DNA of 8,148 bases from Limisphaerales bacterium (GTDB lineage Bacteria > Verrucomicrobiota > Verrucomicrobiae > Limisphaerales > UBA11358), in the NCBI GenBank assembly GCA_003152145.1, contig PLZL01000400.1, forward strand, positions 1,204 to 9,351. Direction: 5' to 3'. The notes under the pieces were generated by a model. It searched no databases, had not been told where the DNA came from, and was given only the letters and a program-made list of their open reading frames with translations. The position numbers were made by a program, and so were the translations under genes. Of this stretch, positions 5,378 through 8,148 are shown one piece after another; position 1 is the first letter of the stretch, and each line of letters opens with the position of its first letter.

Positions 5378-8148
5378 AATACTGGTTGGGCGCACCGGGC
5401 GTGGGAGCGCTGCCAGCGACCTGCGCCCCACTGTCATGCGCCCGGCTCAACGCAGTGGCGAGGGTGATGCCGGTGCCGGAAACCTGTGCACCCACCGCGT
5501 GCGCAATAGCAAGCGGCGCGGCGACGGTGATTGTGGCGCTACCAAGGCCGCCGCGGCCGCCGCCGCCGCCGGTGATGGAGGCGACAACCGCCGTCTCAAG
5601 GTTCGTGCCATTGTCAATGGTGATGGTCTGGCCGGCGCTAAAGCCTGCCGCGATGGCAACAGGGATAACAGTCGCGCCCACGACGGTGGCAGTGCGCACC
5701 GTGGTGCCGCCGGCCGTGCCTATCGTCGCGATGATGGCGGTCTCGCGGTTCGCACCCGTATCAATAATAATCGTCTCACCAACGCCAAAGTCTGCCACGT
5801 TGGCGACTTTGATATTATTCGCGCCGGCGGCCGAATCGGCCGGCAGGGTGGTGGCGGCCTGCAACAGGAAATCGTGGCGGTTGTTGTCGGTGTCGCCGCC
5901 GTCCGGGAAGCGGCCCGCGCTCCGATTGGGCGTGCCGGCGGCCGGACCGCCCCGCCCGCCGAAGCCCCCTCTGCCTGCGCCGGGCGCAGGCACGTAGCTG
6001 CCACTCTCTCCTGCTCCGGAGGCGGCTTGGTAGCCCTCGGCGGCCCATGGGTCAACGAGGCCGCCGTAGTTGAGGCTGTCGACGACCAAGCCGGCGGCGT
6101 CACGCAGCACCATGTTGCCGGCGCCGGGGGAGAGGGCGGGGCCCCCGAACCACTGGTTGGGTGCCGGAGTCCCCTGGTAGCCCGCGATCGTGACCACGGC
6201 ATCACGCACGACCGCGTTGATGGCGTGGTCGCTGGCCAGGGGGCTGTCGAGTGTAATGCCGGTGCCGAGTGGCTGGAGGGGCTCGTTGCTCGAGTGGGCA
6301 AAGGCCGTCGCCGGCTGGAAGCTGATTCCTGTTCCCCGGGCACTGAAGGGGATGTTGGCCGCATGGTTGAACTTCAGCGGGGCGGCCAGGTCGAGGCCCG
6401 TGCCCGGATCCCCCCTACGAGCGTTGTTGGGGTTGAATGCCGATTGCGTGCCGACTTTCGTGACGGTGACGCTTTCAATCCCATGTCCGACGCTGTTGAT
6501 GTCCAATCTGATCTTGTCACCGACTGAAATGTTGGCGACGGATGATACCTTGATGTTGGTTTCGCCGGCTTTCGCGTCCGCTGCCAGCCATGCTTGCGTG
6601 CCCGGCTTGCCGACTGCGGTGACCGTGACCACCTCATACTTTTCCACGTCTTTCGCCACGGCGGGGAAGGTGGCGCCATAGCCGATGCCGATCTTCTGGC
6701 CGACCTCGACCGCGAAGCCACCCCCGCCGCCGAAACCTCCACCCGCGCCGATGAAAGGCACGTTGGTCAAGCCGACGGGGATCGTGATCACCGGACCGTC
6801 CGGAAGGGGTTGCCAAAGCACTGTGTTGTTGCGGGCTGCCGTCCCGAGGCTTGCGATCTTGCGAGTTTCCACGCTGGAGCCGGTGTCGATTTCAATCGTA
6901 TCGCCGACCGACATGCCGGTCGTGCTCCTGACGTTGATGGTGGTATCACCCTTTTGCGCGGGGACCGCCAGCCCGGAGTTGGCGAGGCCGAGCAGGTAGA
7001 AGCCGCGAGCCGCGAGCTTCGTCCCGGTCGGGATCTTCACCGACGAAAAGATGGGCTGCTGGGTCGGGTGCTCGGTCAGGGTCCAGTGGGAGATGTCGAC
7101 GTCACTGGCACCGGCGTTGTAGAGCTCGATGAACGAACTCGTCGAGTTGGCCGGAGAACCGGAGCTAATAGCGAACTCGTTGATCTTGATCGGGCTGACG
7201 TTCCGCACCTTTTCGGTCGTTGTCTCGGATTGCTTCCCGCCGGTCGTCTGGCTCGTCCACGAGGCGTTGCCGACCAGATCGCCGTTGAAGGCCGCCGGCC
7301 CCGAGGTGATCTTGAAGGTTGCGCTCACGCTTGCGCCAGGCGCGACCGGCCCAGCGATCGTCGCCGACGTCTTGGCGACGGCGGTCCAATGCTTGGGCAC
7401 GGAAATGCTCAACTTGACTCCCACCGCGGGCGCCCCCGTGGTATTCCTGAACGTCAAGGTGGTGTCCTGCGAGGACCCCGTTGAGAACGTCTGGAGCCCT
7501 GGCGGCGTGGCGGTTGCCGAGGCTGGCGCCAGGCTCAGCCGCGGCACGTCGTATTCGGCAGCCACAACGTTGGCCTGCACCTTCTGGTCGGTGGCGTCCG
7601 ACGGGAAGGTGCCTGCGGCCGTCATTGCGCCTTCATAGAAGGTGCCCTGAGAGCCGTTGCTGTTGTCACCGCCATTGCCCAGGAGGATGGCCCCCTGCTT
7701 TCGCATCGGGTCATAGGTGGAGTTGACGCGCGGTCCGTCGAACATGACCTTCAGTTCGCCATTCTGTGCGTCTCCGCCCATGGAGGTCCAGTGGTGCGGT
7801 TCGCCCTTGGCGATCGCCGTCACGAATCGCCAGGTGATGTTCGGCAGGTCTCCGCAGAGTTTGGAGGAACTATTCGTGTTGACACAACCCACTAGGTTGT
7901 TCTCCTGGTCGGTCATGACCCACGGACCGGGGGGGTTCCCGTGATACCAGGCGTTGGCGTTGCCGTAGTAGGTGGTTTCCATGGTGCCGTTGCCGTCGTC
8001 GCGGCTGTCGGTCTCGGCGTTGCCGTAGTCGAAGCAGCAGCCGCTGTTGTAGTGATGGCCGTTAACGACCCAATACTGCCCCTCCGCCTGGTCGTCGACT
8101 GCGGTGCCCTTCGCGTCATCCAAGCGGAGGCCCATGCCCGGCGCGATG
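5361..8148 (-). CDS. GH54 alpha-L-arabinofuranosidase with NEW3 and lamin-tail domains (5' end outside window)
   Basis: The frame is open to the window edge, giving 928 visible residues. Residues are numbered from the Met at 8135, which is not the real start because the four codons before it (IAPG) continue the GH54 alignment. Residues 1-200 are the C-terminal part of a GH54 catalytic domain: CCFDYGNAE with vicinal Cys33-Cys34, Glu78 in TDQENN (expected nucleophile) and Asp157 in GGDNSNG (expected acid/base), then GTFYEGAMT. This family removes arabinose side chains from arabinan or arabinoxylan. Residues about 205-315 look like an NPCBM-associated NEW3 beta domain (SVPKHWT, VAPGASVSATF). From 316 a lamin-tail domain begins (INEF, FIELYN, WTLTE), continues at 660-759 (LVVDSLNYGG, GRFPDGGDTDNN) and closes at 910-919 (PTPGAPNQYY). 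It is interrupted at about 393-655 and 760-908 by repeat modules and Gly-rich linkers. There is no arabinose-binding (CBM42) tail as in fungal enzymes. GC content is visibly higher than at the left of the window. Probably secreted; the signal peptide is out of view. Confidence 0.9.
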   Translation of the reverse strand, partial: IAPGMGLRLDDAKGTAVDDQAEGQYWVVNGHHYNSGCCFDYGNAETDSRDDGNGTMETTYYGNANAWYHGNPPGPWVMTDQENNLVGCVNTNSSSKLCGDLPNITWRFVTAIAKGEPHHWTSMGGDAQNGELKVMFDGPRVNSTYDPMRKQGAILLGNGGDNSNGSQGTFYEGAMTAAGTFPSDATDQKVQANVVAAEYDVPRLSLAPASATATPPGLQTFSTGSSQDTTLTFRNTTGAPAVGVKLSISVPKHWTAVAKTSATIAGPVAPGASVSATFKITSGPAAFNGDLVGNASWTSQTTGGKQSETTTEKVRNVSPIKINEFAISSGSPANSTSSFIELYNAGASDVDISHWTLTEHPTQQPIFSSVKIPTGTKLAARGFYLLGLANSGLAVPAQKGDTTINVRSTTGMSVGDTIEIDTGSSVETRKIASLGTAARNNTVLWQPLPDGPVITIPVGLTNVPFIGAGGGFGGGGGFAVEVGQKIGIGYGATFPAVAKDVEKYEVVTVTAVGKPGTQAWLAADAKAGETNIKVSSVANISVGDKIRLDINSVGHGIESVTVTKVGTQSAFNPNNARRGDPGTGLDLAAPLKFNHAANIPFSARGTGISFQPATAFAHSSNEPLQPLGTGITLDSPLASDHAINAVVRDAVVTIAGYQGTPAPNQWFGGPALSPGAGNMVLRDAAGLVVDSLNYGGLVDPWAAEGYQAASGAGESGSYVPAPGAGRGGFGGRGGPAAGTPNRSAGRFPDGGDTDNNRHDFLLQAATTLPADSAAGANNIKVANVADFGVGETIIIDTGANRETAIIATIGTAGGTTVRTATVVGATVIPVAIAAGFSAGQTITIDNGTNLETAVVASITGGGGGRGGLGSATITVAAPLAIAHAVGAQVSGTGITLATALSRAHDSGAQVAGSAPTPGAPNQYYRRPQ
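5412..5540 (-). repeat. Two-copy 21-residue beta repeat in the GH54 protein
   Basis: Residues 866-886 and 887-908 (numbered from the Met at 8135) share the pattern [GS]-T-G/T-I-T-[LV]-x-x-x-L-x-x-A-H-x-x-G-A-Q-V. They sit in the second insertion of the lamin-tail domain, just before its closing PTPGAPN strand. Confidence 0.75.
5568..5684 (-). repeat. VGDxIxID-type module, copy 4
   Basis: Residues 818-856: GATVIPVA, then GFSAGQTITIDNGTNLETAVV. Same plan as copies 1-3, with Ala-Gly-Gln in place of Val-Gly-Asp. A Gly-rich linker (GGGGGRGGLG) follows. Confidence 0.75.
5718..5831 (-). repeat. VGDxIxID-type module, copy 3
   Basis: Residues 769-806: GANNIKVANVADF, then VGETIIIDTGANRETAIIATIG. It is directly joined to copy 4 and together they begin the second insertion into the lamin-tail domain. 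Confidence 0.75.
6198..6404 (-). repeat. Three tandem 23-residue beta repeats in the GH54 protein
   Basis: Residues 578-600, 601-623 and 624-646 each begin GTG and follow GTG-[IL]-x-[LF]-x-x-[PA]-x-x-x-x-H, with the His at position 14 of each copy. The period is exactly 23 residues. They share the pattern of the 21-residue pair at 5412-5540 but have diverged strongly at the DNA level. Confidence 0.75.
6450..6578 (-). repeat. VGDxIxID-type module, copy 2
   Basis: Residues 520-562: AGETNIKVSSVANISVGDKI, then RLDINSVGHGIESVTVTKVG. It has the same strand-turn-VGD-strand-E plan as copies 1, 3 and 4 and precedes the three tandem 23-residue repeats. Confidence 0.7.
6846..6959 (-). repeat. VGDxIxID-type module, copy 1
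   Basis: Residues 393-430: AQKGDTTINVRSTTGM, then SVGDTIEIDTGSSVETRKI. It opens the first insertion into the lamin-tail domain, right after LLGLANSGLAVP. Confidence 0.75.

Noticed and set aside
5436..6527. Long plus-strand open frame of 363 codons opposite the GH54 gene
   Set aside because: It is a GC-driven shadow: low-complexity Gly/Ala/Arg-rich product with no domain, while the minus strand has clear GH54 and lamin-tail motifs.

Overview
The window looks like chromosomal DNA from a free-living, moderately GC-rich Gram-negative bacterium. A member of the Verrucomicrobiota (soil or freshwater, Pedosphaera-like) is my best guess. The guess rests on the style of the left half, with short heptanucleotide arrays embedded in coding sequence and weak Shine-Dalgarno use. 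It does not rest on any marker gene. There is no rRNA, transposase, integrase or CRISPR array.

Left part (1-3752, all genes on +): the last 22 codons of an unidentified gene, then an L,D-transpeptidase of the YkuD fold two bases later. A 366-base intergenic region follows. It holds a 17-bp stem-loop whose loop carries a perfect Shine-Dalgarno (or, on the other strand, an anti-Shine-Dalgarno plus T7 tail). Next come proA (gamma-glutamyl phosphate reductase, proline synthesis) and, starting directly after its stop codon, a 456-codon gene resembling circularly permuted ATP-grasp ligases. A tRNA-Thr(TGT) ends this block 16 bases later. proA and the ATP-grasp gene contain three separate arrays of exactly five heptamers each, all read through in frame.

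Right part (3966-8148, all genes on -): a fused vitamin K epoxide reductase/thioredoxin-like membrane protein for disulfide formation, and upstream of it a very large secreted-type protein cut by the right edge of the window. That protein begins (as visible) inside a GH54 alpha-L-arabinofuranosidase catalytic domain with both expected carboxylates and the vicinal Cys-Cys. It continues with a NEW3-like beta domain and a lamin-tail domain interrupted twice by repeated beta modules and Gly-rich linkers. A strong intrinsic terminator separates the two genes. The right part is visibly richer in GC than the left, and its genes have accessory or exported functions. The tRNA-Thr may therefore mark the edge of a variable region, although I see no integrase or att repeat.

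Functionally, the left block is housekeeping (cell wall, proline). The right block pairs an oxidative-folding enzyme with a cysteine-containing extracellular glycosidase, which is suggestive but not proof of a link. The points most worth a second look are the stem-loop at 645-722, the three five-unit heptamer arrays in coding sequence, and the lamin-tail domain split by repeat modules.
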